From contig CAJODU010000170.1 of assembly GCA_905233325.1 (NCBI GenBank), positions 1 to 6,462 on the forward strand: DNA of 6,462 nt, read 5' to 3'. The DNA comes from an uncultured Selenomonadaceae bacterium (GTDB taxonomy: Bacteria > Bacillota > Negativicutes > Selenomonadales > Selenomonadaceae). This document shows, piece after piece, positions 1 through 4,182 of this stretch. Each line of letters opens with the position of its first letter. Position 1 is the stretch's first letter. Made by a program: the position numbers and the translations under genes. The notes beneath the pieces are model-generated. The model searched no databases. It saw only the letters and a list, made by a program, of their open reading frames with translations, and was not told the DNA's origin.

Positions 1-2
1 TG

Positions 3-965
3 GCGGCACCTATTGTTGGTATCACTGGAGCTGAAAATATCGTACTTCATCTCTATGGACGTGCGGGTTGCGGTAAGACAATGCTGAATAGAGCCGTTGC
101 AAGCATTTTTGTCAATCCCTTTGAGACGGGAGCTATACCGTCGGCAAACTCAACGGCGGCAGCGTTGGAGCATTTCTTCAACGGACGCCGCGACCTACCA
201 ACATTAATTGAAGATTTTGACTCAATCGACGCCACGGACAAGCGCACACAATCGACGTTGAGAAATCTGCCCTATAACTTTGGCAATGGTATAGGCAGGA
301 GCCGTGCAAAGGCACAGGGCGGCTTGCGAAAAACTATAGAATACCGCGGCACCTTAATCACCAACGGTGAGCAGCCATTAACCAGCGATAACTCAAAAGG
401 TGGAGCTAAACGCCGTCTCATTGAGCTTGAATGTGCTAAAGATATGGTAACACCGAAGGTGGCGGAAAAGATTGATGACGTTATTCGTGATAACCACGCT
501 TGCATTGGCAGAGAGTGGATTCAATACATACAGGACAACAGGAGCAGGATAATCGAAAAAGCAAAAGAGATACGCAAGAGTATGTTTAAAGTCGGGAACA
601 AACACAATTTAGTGCCGCGCCATATGGATATTCTGGCGTCAATCTATGTTGCTAATGACGCCTTTGATGTTTTTGCAGGATTCAAAGATTGTTGCGGAAA
701 GTTTGAAACGGACTGTCTCGACAGGATTAAGCCGAAGTTGCCTTCTAATGATGAAATATCAGACGTACACCGCGTCAAACAGTTTATCACTGATTGGATT
801 CTATCTCACCTTGACAACCTGCAGCATAACGAAAAAGGCGATACTAGAGCCTATGAGTGCTATGGTATCAACCTTGCTGACTGTTTCGGTATCTATCCAA
901 CGGTTATGAAGAAAGTACTTACCGACAACGGCTATGCACCGTCGGTGGAAACAACTTGCCGATGA
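3..965 (+). CDS. DUF927-like replicative helicase / Rep, 5' partial
   Basis: The reading frame is open from base 3, so this is the C-terminal part of a larger protein; the ATG at 81 lies inside the P-loop and is not the start. The Walker A motif GRAGCGKT is at 57-80. A Walker B-like strand, TLIEDFD, is at about 201-221. A polar sensor in LITNGEQPL is at about 354-380, and a candidate arginine finger in GAKRRLIEL is at about 402-428. The segment RSRAKAQGGLRKT (about 300-338) is characteristic of DUF927-type P-loop ATPases of phage and plasmid replication modules. The expected role is ATP-driven origin opening/unwinding, as for SaPI Rep. The iteron block directly downstream supports this. The frame stops at 963-965 with an uncharacteristic tail (VETTCR), while the natural C-terminus continues in another frame to 1071. 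Family assignment is by motif recognition, not by a search. Confidence 0.82.
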   Translation, partial: AAPIVGITGAENIVLHLYGRAGCGKTMLNRAVASIFVNPFETGAIPSANSTAAALEHFFNGRRDLPTLIEDFDSIDATDKRTQSTLRNLPYNFGNGIGRSRAKAQGGLRKTIEYRGTLITNGEQPLTSDNSKGGAKRRLIELECAKDMVTPKVAEKIDDVIRDNHACIGREWIQYIQDNRSRIIEKAKEIRKSMFKVGNKHNLVPRHMDILASIYVANDAFDVFAGFKDCCGKFETDCLDRIKPKLPSNDEISDVHRVKQFITDWILSHLDNLQHNEKGDTRAYECYGINLADCFGIYPTVMKKVLTDNGYAPSVETTCR

Positions 966-1071
966 AGGCTGGTTGCTCCACGAAAAAGGCAGAATTGAAA
1001 AAAGAATCAGCACGATTGACGGCAGAATTTACTTTATAGCCATACCAAAAGACAACATTTCTGGTGAATAG
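943..1071 (+). pseudogene. Frame-shifted C-terminal tail of the helicase/Rep
   Basis: In the frame one base ahead of the helicase, codons 943-1068 encode RWKQLADEGWLL followed by HEKGRIEKRIS and DGRIYFIAI, ending at TAG 1069-1071. This reads as the second helix and wing of a winged-helix domain. It joins naturally to the helicase residues VMKKVLTDNGYAPS encoded just before 945. The frame is closed upstream by a TGA at 907-909, so the switch lies between 910 and 962, most simply as one extra base in the GTCGGTGG stretch at 941-948. In SaPI Rep proteins the C-terminal domain recognises the origin iterons; if that holds here, the shift removes origin recognition. A real mutation, an assembly error and a programmed +1 shift are all possible; I see no known slippery signal. 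Confidence 0.72.
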
Positions 1072-1080
1072 CCCCCTCTC

Positions 1081-1217
1081 TGTCTCAAAGCATAAACGCC
1101 GCCACTATAGGTTAAAGTGCCATTCTGTCTCAAGTGTCTCAAAACTGTCTCAAATTTTGAGACAGGCACGAGAGCCGTCACTATAGGCTAAAATGACTGT
1201 CTGTCTCACTGTCTCAA
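1081..1217 (+). repeat. Origin left arm: seven iterons
   Basis: TGTCTCAA occurs at 1081-1088, 1126-1133, 1135-1142, 1146-1153 and 1210-1217, with TGTCTCA at 1202-1208. One copy, TTGAGACA at 1157-1164, is inverted. Together with the copy at 1146 it forms a perfect inverted repeat: 10-bp arms CTGTCTCAAA (1145-1154) and TTTGAGACAG (1156-1165) around one base. A second motif, CACTATAGGYTAAA, occurs at 1103-1116 and 1179-1192. Each is followed by a pair of iterons, giving a composite unit repeated at a 76-bp interval. Confidence 0.9.
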
Positions 1218-1328
1218 AAAAAGTAACATAGTCCTAATATTTTTTTTATATAGTACAACGCTTGTACTTTTTTGGTACAATACTTGTAATCAAAAAAAAT
1301 GTAAATATTATATATACTGTTACTATTC
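1218..1328. other. A+T-rich origin core with GTACAA half-sites
   Basis: This stretch has 23 G/C in 111 bases (79% A+T), with runs of A and T at both ends. In the middle lie four alternating half-sites: AGTACAA (1252-1258), TTGTACT (1262-1268), GTACAA (1275-1280) and TTGTAA (1284-1289). The first pair is a perfect inverted repeat around CGC. TTGTAC 1262-1267 and GTACAA 1275-1280 can pair around a 7-base loop centred at 1271, two bases from the mirror centre of the iterons. It is a plausible DNA-unwinding element; a binding site for a second factor or a priming hairpin is also possible. Confidence 0.6.
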
Positions 1329-1465
1329 TTGAGACACTGAGACAGGGGAGCAAAAAACCGCGTAATTACAACGTAAACGCCTTGAGACACCTTTGAGACA
1401 CCTTTGAGACAGTTGAGACAGAAACGCAATTAACCGCATAACTACAACGTAAACTCTTTGAGACA
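1329..1465 (-). repeat. Origin right arm: seven inverted iterons
   Basis: TTGAGACA occurs at 1329-1336, 1382-1389, 1393-1400, 1404-1411, 1413-1420 and 1458-1465, with TGAGACA at 1338-1344. The central cluster is spaced 11, 11 and 9 bases, close to a helical turn. A 34-bp composite unit beginning AACCGC and ending in an iteron occurs at 1356-1389 and again at 1432-1465, with 30 of 34 bases identical and a 76-bp interval. That is the same interval as the composite unit of the left arm. Confidence 0.9.
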
Positions 1466-1516
1466 GCAACAAAGAATAGGGGGGGCAAATGGAATTAATA
1501 TGGGAGATGATGAGAA

Positions 1517-1894
1517 ATGTTAAACGAACGACAGAAGAATTTTTGCTATTCATACGCAAAGAGCGGCAATGCGACAGCGTCTTACAAGGCGGCTGGATTC
1601 AATGTCAAGGACGATAATTCAGCGGCAGCAAGTGCAAATAAATTGTTAAGAAATTCTAAGGTTATAGGGTTTTTGACTGAATTATCAGAGCAAACGCGAA
1701 ACAGTCAGATAGCAGACGTCGAAGAATGCAAAAGAATATTGACGATGATAGCACGAAATGAAAAATTATCAGCAAAAGAACGAATCGCCGCAATAAATAT
1801 TTTGCTAAAATCGCAGGGAGCAGTTGTCCAGAACGTCAATGTAATTGGAACGTGTCCAGTGGTATTTAGCGGAGAAGAAAGAATCCACGATTGA
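1517..1894 (+). CDS. terS: Terminase small subunit (Terminase_2-like), without large subunit
   Basis: This 125-residue protein opens with LNERQKNFCYSYAKSGNATA, followed by SYKAAGF and AASANKLLRNSKVIGFL. These are the hallmarks of the phage small terminase subunit: an N-terminal helix-turn-helix that recognises packaging sites, with A..LLRN.KV after the recognition helix. The rest is helical (EECKRILTMIARNEKLSAKERIAAINILLKSQG), as expected for the oligomerisation region, and the size suits short members of the family. The start follows GGGAG at 1502-1506 by 10 bases. No large subunit follows; the next genes are a toxin-antitoxin module. In SaPI-type satellites a lone TerS redirects the helper phage's large subunit to package the satellite, and that is the likely role here. 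A remnant of a full prophage is the alternative. Confidence 0.85.
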   Translation: MLNERQKNFCYSYAKSGNATASYKAAGFNVKDDNSAAASANKLLRNSKVIGFLTELSEQTRNSQIADVEECKRILTMIARNEKLSAKERIAAINILLKSQGAVVQNVNVIGTCPVVFSGEERIHD

Positions 1895-1909
1895 ATAATC
1901 ACTTACACA

Positions 1910-1925
1910 TTTCAGCTCGCTGAAA
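1910..1925. other. Short hairpin after terS
   Basis: TTTCAG (1910-1915) and CTGAAA (1920-1925) form a perfect 6-bp stem with loop CTCG, 15 bases after the terS stop. There is no T-run after it, so it is at best a weak terminator or an RNA-stabilising hairpin. Confidence 0.35.
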
Positions 1926-1980
1926 CGTAATTGAGATTGATGTGACGCCATAGAAAAGCAGAAAAAGAGAAAAAAGTAAC

Positions 1981-2009
1981 TTGACGCAGCACACAAAGAG
2001 TGATAATAT
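1981..2009 (+). promoter_or_regulatory. Sigma-A-type promoter upstream of the toxin-antitoxin region
   Basis: TTGACG (1981-1986), a 17-base spacer and TAATAT (2004-2009), with TG at 2001-2002 giving an extended -10. It is a good match to the housekeeping promoter consensus and points toward the genes starting at 2177 and 2311. The gap between terS and those genes (1895-2176) holds this promoter, a second -10 and a repeat pair, but no convincing gene. Confidence 0.5.
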
Positions 2010-2074
2010 ATAGCATATAACCAAAAGTGCAATAGCTCAATGTTGACAATAATAGGAAAAGCAGACAAAATAAA

Positions 2075-2095
2075 ATTGTTGGTCGATTGTTGGTC
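2075..2095. repeat. 11-bp-period direct repeat ATTGTTGGTC
   Basis: ATTGTTGGTC occurs at 2075-2084 and 2086-2095, exactly 11 bases apart. It resembles the GTTCGTC repeat at 2196-2225 (shared core GTTSGTC). The two repeat sets flank the extended -10 at 2146-2154. Repeats phased near one helical turn are typical operators for ribbon-helix-helix antitoxins, one of which is encoded downstream in broken form. Confidence 0.5.
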
Positions 2096-2145
2096 AATGC
2101 AACAAAATGAATTACTACAAACGCCATAACTAAAGCAACTGTCAA

Positions 2146-2154
2146 TGATATAAT
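2146..2154 (+). promoter_or_regulatory. Extended -10 element TGATATAAT
   Basis: TGA followed by TATAAT at 2149-2154 is a full extended -10. No convincing -35 lies 17 bases upstream. Transcription would start near 2161, just before the small ORF at 2177 and inside the pair of repeat sets, a suitable position for autoregulation. Confidence 0.4.
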
Positions 2155-2176
2155 TATCTAGCAATAGAATTATCAT

Positions 2177-2308
2177 ATGAGTATATGCACAAATTGTTCG
2201 TCAATAGTTCGTCACGATGACGAACAGAGTGGCGACAAATGCAGATATATCAAGGGTTTTCAGAAATGTAATTATCCTGTACAGGGAATCAATATTAAAA
2301 GGTGGTAA
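2177..2308 (+). CDS. Possible 43-residue cysteine-rich mini-protein
   Basis: From ATG 2177 to TAA 2306-2308 the frame encodes 43 residues with C4-x2-C7-x14-C22-x8-C31 (SICTNCSS, DKCRYIKGFQKCNYP). Four cysteines so arranged suggest a small zinc-binding fold. Its stop lies 2 bases before the GTG of the next gene, and that gene's ribosome binding site (AGGTGG, 2300-2305) lies within its final codons, as in a tight operon. Against it, there is no ribosome binding site before 2177, and the first codons overlap the GTTCGTC repeats. It could be a genuine leaderless or weakly translated gene, a remnant, or chance. Function is unknown. Confidence 0.35.
   Translation: MSICTNCSSIVRHDDEQSGDKCRYIKGFQKCNYPVQGINIKRW
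2196..2225. repeat. GTTCGTC direct repeat with inverted copy (operator-like)
   Basis: GTTCGTC occurs at 2196-2202 and 2207-2213 (11-base period). The second copy begins a perfect inverted repeat: GTTCGTCA 2207-2214, centre CGA, TGACGAAC 2218-2225. This resembles an antitoxin autoregulatory operator. It lies inside the possible small gene at 2177 and about 85 bases before the ribbon-helix-helix gene start. Confidence 0.55.
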
Positions 2309-2310
2309 AA

Positions 2311-2509
2311 GTGAAAAAAGAAAATAGCAGATTGAATGTGCTTGTCAGCAAGCAACTTCACGAAAACCTTAACAAAATAGCCACTTGTGAATGAGTGCTT
2401 GCAAAAGTATGTTGACGAAAATCAAGCAGCTATTGATTGGTATGATGATGTGTTCGTCAAAAATAACAGGCTTGACGACCAAACCACGGCAGGTGATTCA
2501 AATGGCTAA
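2311..2509 (+). pseudogene. Ribbon-helix-helix antitoxin, broken by an internal deletion
   Basis: A GTG start at 2311, 5 bases after AGGTGG, opens KKENSRLNVLVSKQLHENLN-KIA, the beta-strand and first helix of a CopG/Arc-type DNA-binding protein. The frame then ends at TGA 2392-2394. One base ahead in frame, codons 2384-2506 encode LVNECLQKYVDENQ, then AAIDWYDDVF and a hydrophilic tail, ending at TAA 2507-2509. LVNECLQKYV is exactly what the second helix of such proteins looks like. Only the turn between the helices, about ten residues, is missing. A deletion of 3n+2 bases near 2380-2384 explains both the loss and the frame change. Intact relatives are antitoxins that repress their own promoter. 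The second half could restart at GTG 2387, but would lack the DNA-binding strand. Confidence 0.7.
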
Positions 2510-2729
2510 TGAAGAAAAAATCCTTGAAACGCTGGCGGCACTTCAAAGAGATGTAGCAAAAATACAAGTCGAAATTAACGGATTAAAAGCTAAAGAGCGC
2601 GAAAGAGAATTAAAAGACCGTGAAACGCATTGTGGCACCATTGCCGAACAAAAAGCAGCGTGGCACAAAATGAGTAACCTGCTCACAAAAGAAGAAGGCG
2701 ACGCACTTGCCGCCGCCGTTGGTGATTAA
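2502..2729 (+). CDS. 75-residue coiled-coil protein between antitoxin remnant and toxin
   Basis: The start is ATG 2502: AGGTGA at 2491-2496 precedes it by 5 bases, and it overlaps the stop of the antitoxin frame (ATGGCTAA). Codons upstream in this frame overlap the antitoxin sequence and are not coding. The protein (ANEEKILETLAALQRDVAKI, then QVEINGLKAKERERELKDRE) is highly charged with heptad-like spacing of I/L/V, so the first ~45 residues should form a coiled coil. No DNA-binding motif or membrane segment is visible. Its stop lies 1 base before the toxin start, so the two are translationally coupled. It could be a neutralising partner of the toxin or an unrelated structural factor; I do not recognise the family. 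Confidence 0.7.
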   Translation: MANEEKILETLAALQRDVAKIQVEINGLKAKERERELKDRETHCGTIAEQKAAWHKMSNLLTKEEGDALAAAVGD

Positions 2730-2730
2730 T

Positions 2731-3129
2731 ATGAGATATTGTCTCGACACAAATATAGTTAGCGAAATATTGAGAAATAATCCTGCCGTCAATCAGCGAT
2801 TGCAAGCAGAATTAGACCGAAACAGTGATATATACATTTGCTCCATTGTCTATTATGAGTTAAGTCGTGGATTAAAAGCCGCTGGGGCGTCAAACAGGAT
2901 TAGAGAGTTCCAGCAACTCTATCCGATACTTGCAAAGTTGCCGCTGGATATGGCAGCGATTGAAATTGCCGTTAATATCTATGTAGACCTCCACAAAGGC
3001 AAGCAGATAGAAGATAATGACATCTATATAGCAGCTATCTCAATGGCGAATGATTGCATACTTGTAACCGCAAACGAAAAGCACTTTAGCCGAATCAAAG
3101 GCTTAACATATGAGAATTGGTTAATCTAA
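2731..3129 (+). CDS. vapC: PIN-domain ribonuclease toxin, VapC-like
   Basis: This 132-residue protein starts with MRYCLDTNIVSEIL, the first PIN strand with acidic residue D6. The second catalytic acid is E43 in VYYELSRGL. The third is D97 in DNDIYIAAISMA. LVTANEKHFSRIKGL then ENWL close the fold exactly as in VapC toxins. Length and order fit the family of Mg-dependent ribonucleases, which usually cleave tRNA or rRNA and are held inactive by a co-transcribed antitoxin. The start at 2731 follows GGTGAT (2721-2726). The frame remains open a short way upstream (in-frame ATG at 2707), but homologues begin at this MRYCLD. The toxin looks intact even though the adjacent ribbon-helix-helix antitoxin is broken. 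Confidence 0.87.
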   Translation: MRYCLDTNIVSEILRNNPAVNQRLQAELDRNSDIYICSIVYYELSRGLKAAGASNRIREFQQLYPILAKLPLDMAAIEIAVNIYVDLHKGKQIEDNDIYIAAISMANDCILVTANEKHFSRIKGLTYENWLI

Positions 3130-3168
3130 AACCTACGCGCAGAGTTAAGCACCAACGAGAAAAAATAT

Positions 3169-3200
3169 TCTCCTGCATTTTAGCAGGAGATTTTTTATTT
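3169..3200. terminator. Bidirectional Rho-independent terminator
   Basis: TCTCCTGC (3169-3176) and GCAGGAGA (3183-3190) form a perfect 8-bp stem with loop ATTTTA, followed by TTTTTTATTT. A-rich sequence precedes the stem, so it also works on the minus strand. It separates the convergent toxin operon and repressor operon. Confidence 0.88.
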
Positions 3201-3208
3201 AGGCGGTT

Positions 3209-3637
3209 TTAGCCGTCTATCGCGTGCGTCACGTTTTTTTGTAGCGTTTCCGATTTACTCTCAAATTTCTTCAAAAGTTTACAAAATATAGCATTGTCAA
3301 CGGCAGCTCTTAGCATAGGCAATGAACTGATGAAGGCTTTATGGTCTATTTTTTTTGTCACTGTGATAAATTCTTCTATTGTATCGAAAACGACACCTTC
3401 AATTTTTGCCGTTTCCGCTTCTATTGGATTTTCAAGCTCATATTTTTTCATTGCTTCACTAAGCGGGCTATTGTCATCTTTATTGGGCAATAACGCTGTT
3501 GACCAATATCCGTTCCCCCTTTCTTTTGTGACGTGTACTCGCCCCGTTTCATCAACATTCACTTGCCACCCTGATAGTTGCCAAGTACTCTTGTATGGCT
3601 CTAATTTATCAACGTCGAATTTGTATTCCAAACTCAT
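3209..3637 (-). CDS. Unknown 142-residue protein coupled to the repressor
   Basis: ATG 3637-3635 (or TTG 3640-3638) lies inside the end of the repressor gene, giving a 29-base overlap and implying coupled translation. I do not recognise the family. The N-terminal half has aromatic and polar strands (STWQLSGWQVNVDETGRVHV, ERGNGYWSTALLP). The C-terminal half is largely helical (FDTIEEFITVTKKIDHKAFI, MLRAAVDNAIFCKLLKKF). There is no signal peptide, membrane segment, HExxH motif or cysteine cluster, so it is not an ImmA-type repressor protease. Position suggests a partner or modulator of the repressor, or a lysogenically expressed immunity or host-benefit protein. The overlapping plus-strand frame at 3294-3740 is a shadow. 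Confidence 0.72.
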   Translation of the reverse strand: MSLEYKFDVDKLEPYKSTWQLSGWQVNVDETGRVHVTKERGNGYWSTALLPNKDDNSPLSEAMKKYELENPIEAETAKIEGVVFDTIEEFITVTKKIDHKAFISSLPMLRAAVDNAIFCKLLKKFESKSETLQKNVTHAIDG

Positions 3638-3815
3638 CAATCGTCACATTGAGACAAGCGGCAATCTTTTTAAGGTTTTCAAGGTTAGGCTCGCGCTCTC
3701 CCTTTTCGTAAAAAGAAATTGCAGACGGAGAAATATTTAGCACCGTTGCCAAATTCGCTTTAGTTATTCCCTTCTTTTCTCTGATTCTTTTCATATTGTC
3801 ACCAAACGTAGACAT
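3609..3815 (-). CDS. Xre-family repressor (CI/Stl-like, short)
   Basis: A 68-residue protein consisting almost entirely of an HTH_3 domain: MKRIREKKGITKANLATVLN, then ISPSAISFYEKGEREPNLEN, then LKKIAACLNVTIDEF. The motif A..L.IS.S.IS.YE.G.R.P is the classic Cro/CI helix-turn-helix. There is no C-terminal cleavage or dimerisation domain, so derepression is probably not by RecA-type self-cleavage; SaPI Stl repressors are instead relieved by a helper-phage protein. It is transcribed divergently from the regulator at 3952 across a region with three operator-like repeats, and is read first in a two-gene minus-strand operon. It most likely silences the plus-strand early operon. Confidence 0.85.
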   Translation of the reverse strand: MSTFGDNMKRIREKKGITKANLATVLNISPSAISFYEKGEREPNLENLKKIAACLNVTIDEFGIQIRR

Positions 3816-3835
3816 TTTTCTCAGCCCCCCATTCC

Positions 3836-3864
3836 ATTATAAAACACAATTTGAGAATATGCAA
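3836..3864 (-). promoter_or_regulatory. Repressor promoter
   Basis: On the minus strand, TTGCAT (3864-3859), a 17-base spacer and a perfect TATAAT (3841-3836), 21 bases before the repressor start. The first operator-like repeat (3844-3857) lies in the spacer, which suggests autoregulation or control by the Cro-like protein. Confidence 0.6.
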
Positions 3865-3942
3865 TCATTTTGTTCAAAAAAATCATTGACATTCTTTTTT
3901 ATGTATGTTACACTATTTGAGATATAAGACACAAAATGAGAA
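3844..3942. promoter_or_regulatory. Three operator-like repeats ACACWAWWTGAGAW
   Basis: ACACAATTTGAGAA (3844-3857), ACACTATTTGAGAT (3910-3923) and ACACAAAATGAGAA (3929-3942) are near-identical direct repeats. The first lies within the repressor promoter, the second overlaps the -10 of the opposite promoter, and the third sits just before the ribosome binding site of the Cro-like gene. This is the expected layout for a repressor/Cro switch. Confidence 0.6.
3886..3914 (+). promoter_or_regulatory. Early promoter of the plus-strand operon
   Basis: TTGACA (3886-3891), a 17-base spacer and TACACT (3909-3914). The second operator-like repeat overlaps the -10. Transcription would begin near 3921, giving a leader of about 31 bases before the Cro-like start at 3952. 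Confidence 0.65.
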
Positions 3943-3951
3943 GGTGAGAAG

Positions 3952-4182
3952 ATGTTTATAGTAAGTGCCGCAAAAATACGCGACAGAATGCTGCACGAAG
4001 GTATCGGGGTGACAGAACTTGCAAAGAAGGCTAAATTGTCTCAAGGCGTTATATCAAAAATTACAACTTCTAATCAGCGTTGTACCATTAGGACTGTCGG
4101 AAGAATTTCAAATGCACTAGGTGTACCAGTAGAACAAATTACAATTCAGCATAAGGGAGATGATGAAGGTGGACTTTGGTAA
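3952..4182 (+). CDS. Cro/Str-like Xre-family regulator
   Basis: A 76-residue single-domain helix-turn-helix protein. IRDRMLHEGIGVTELAKKAK, LSQGVISKI and TIRTVGRISNALGVPVEQI form the five-helix Xre fold, with GV.ELA.KA.LSQG.ISKI as the HTH. The ribosome binding site AGGTGAG (3942-3948) precedes ATG 3952. It is the first gene after the early promoter and diverges from the repressor, the position of Cro in phages and Str in SaPIs. It probably represses the repressor promoter and tunes early expression. Its end overlaps the next gene by 14 bases. The LSQG codons contain a perfect copy of the origin iteron TGTCTCAA (4037-4044). Confidence 0.83.
   Translation: MFIVSAAKIRDRMLHEGIGVTELAKKAKLSQGVISKITTSNQRCTIRTVGRISNALGVPVEQITIQHKGDDEGGLW

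Larger units (their letters stand above)
1081..1465. other. Candidate iteron replication origin
   Basis: The 445 bases between the helicase end (1071) and the terminase gene (1517) hold no convincing gene. They contain 14 copies of TGTCTCA(A) or its complement in two arms around an A+T-rich core. The left arm mostly reads TGTCTCAA and the right arm reads TTGAGACA, so the arms point toward the core. This is the architecture known for SaPI origins: iteron sets flanking an A+T-rich region, just 3' of the rep gene. Every left copy has a partner at the mirrored position around base 1273 (for example 1081/1465, 1126/1420, 1135/1411, 1210/1336). The origin call is inference from architecture and position. 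Confidence 0.75.

Noticed and set aside
1081..1465. CRISPR array as an explanation of the repeats
   Set aside because: The repeats are 8-10 bp, occur in both orientations with irregular short spacing and mirror symmetry, and there are no cas genes; iterons explain them better.
1489..1617. A 42-codon frame from ATG 1489 after a seven-G run, overlapping the start of terS
   Set aside because: The terS frame is clearly coding over the same bases, and this frame gives no protein-like pattern past its first residues. It may at most aid translational coupling.
1805..2176. Minus-strand 123-codon frame through the end of terS and the following intergenic region
   Set aside because: Composition is Ser/Phe/Tyr/Cys-rich as expected from the complement of A-rich DNA; it overlaps terS and has no motif or ribosome binding site.
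2391..2501. An upstream extension of the coiled-coil protein to ATG 2391
   Set aside because: These bases encode the second half of the ribbon-helix-helix protein in another frame, and a good ribosome binding site sits just before ATG 2502.
3294..3740. Plus-strand 148-codon frame opposite the repressor operon
   Set aside because: It spans two minus-strand genes that show a helix-turn-helix and coupled overlap; its own translation is Ser/Phe/Leu-rich shadow sequence without motifs.
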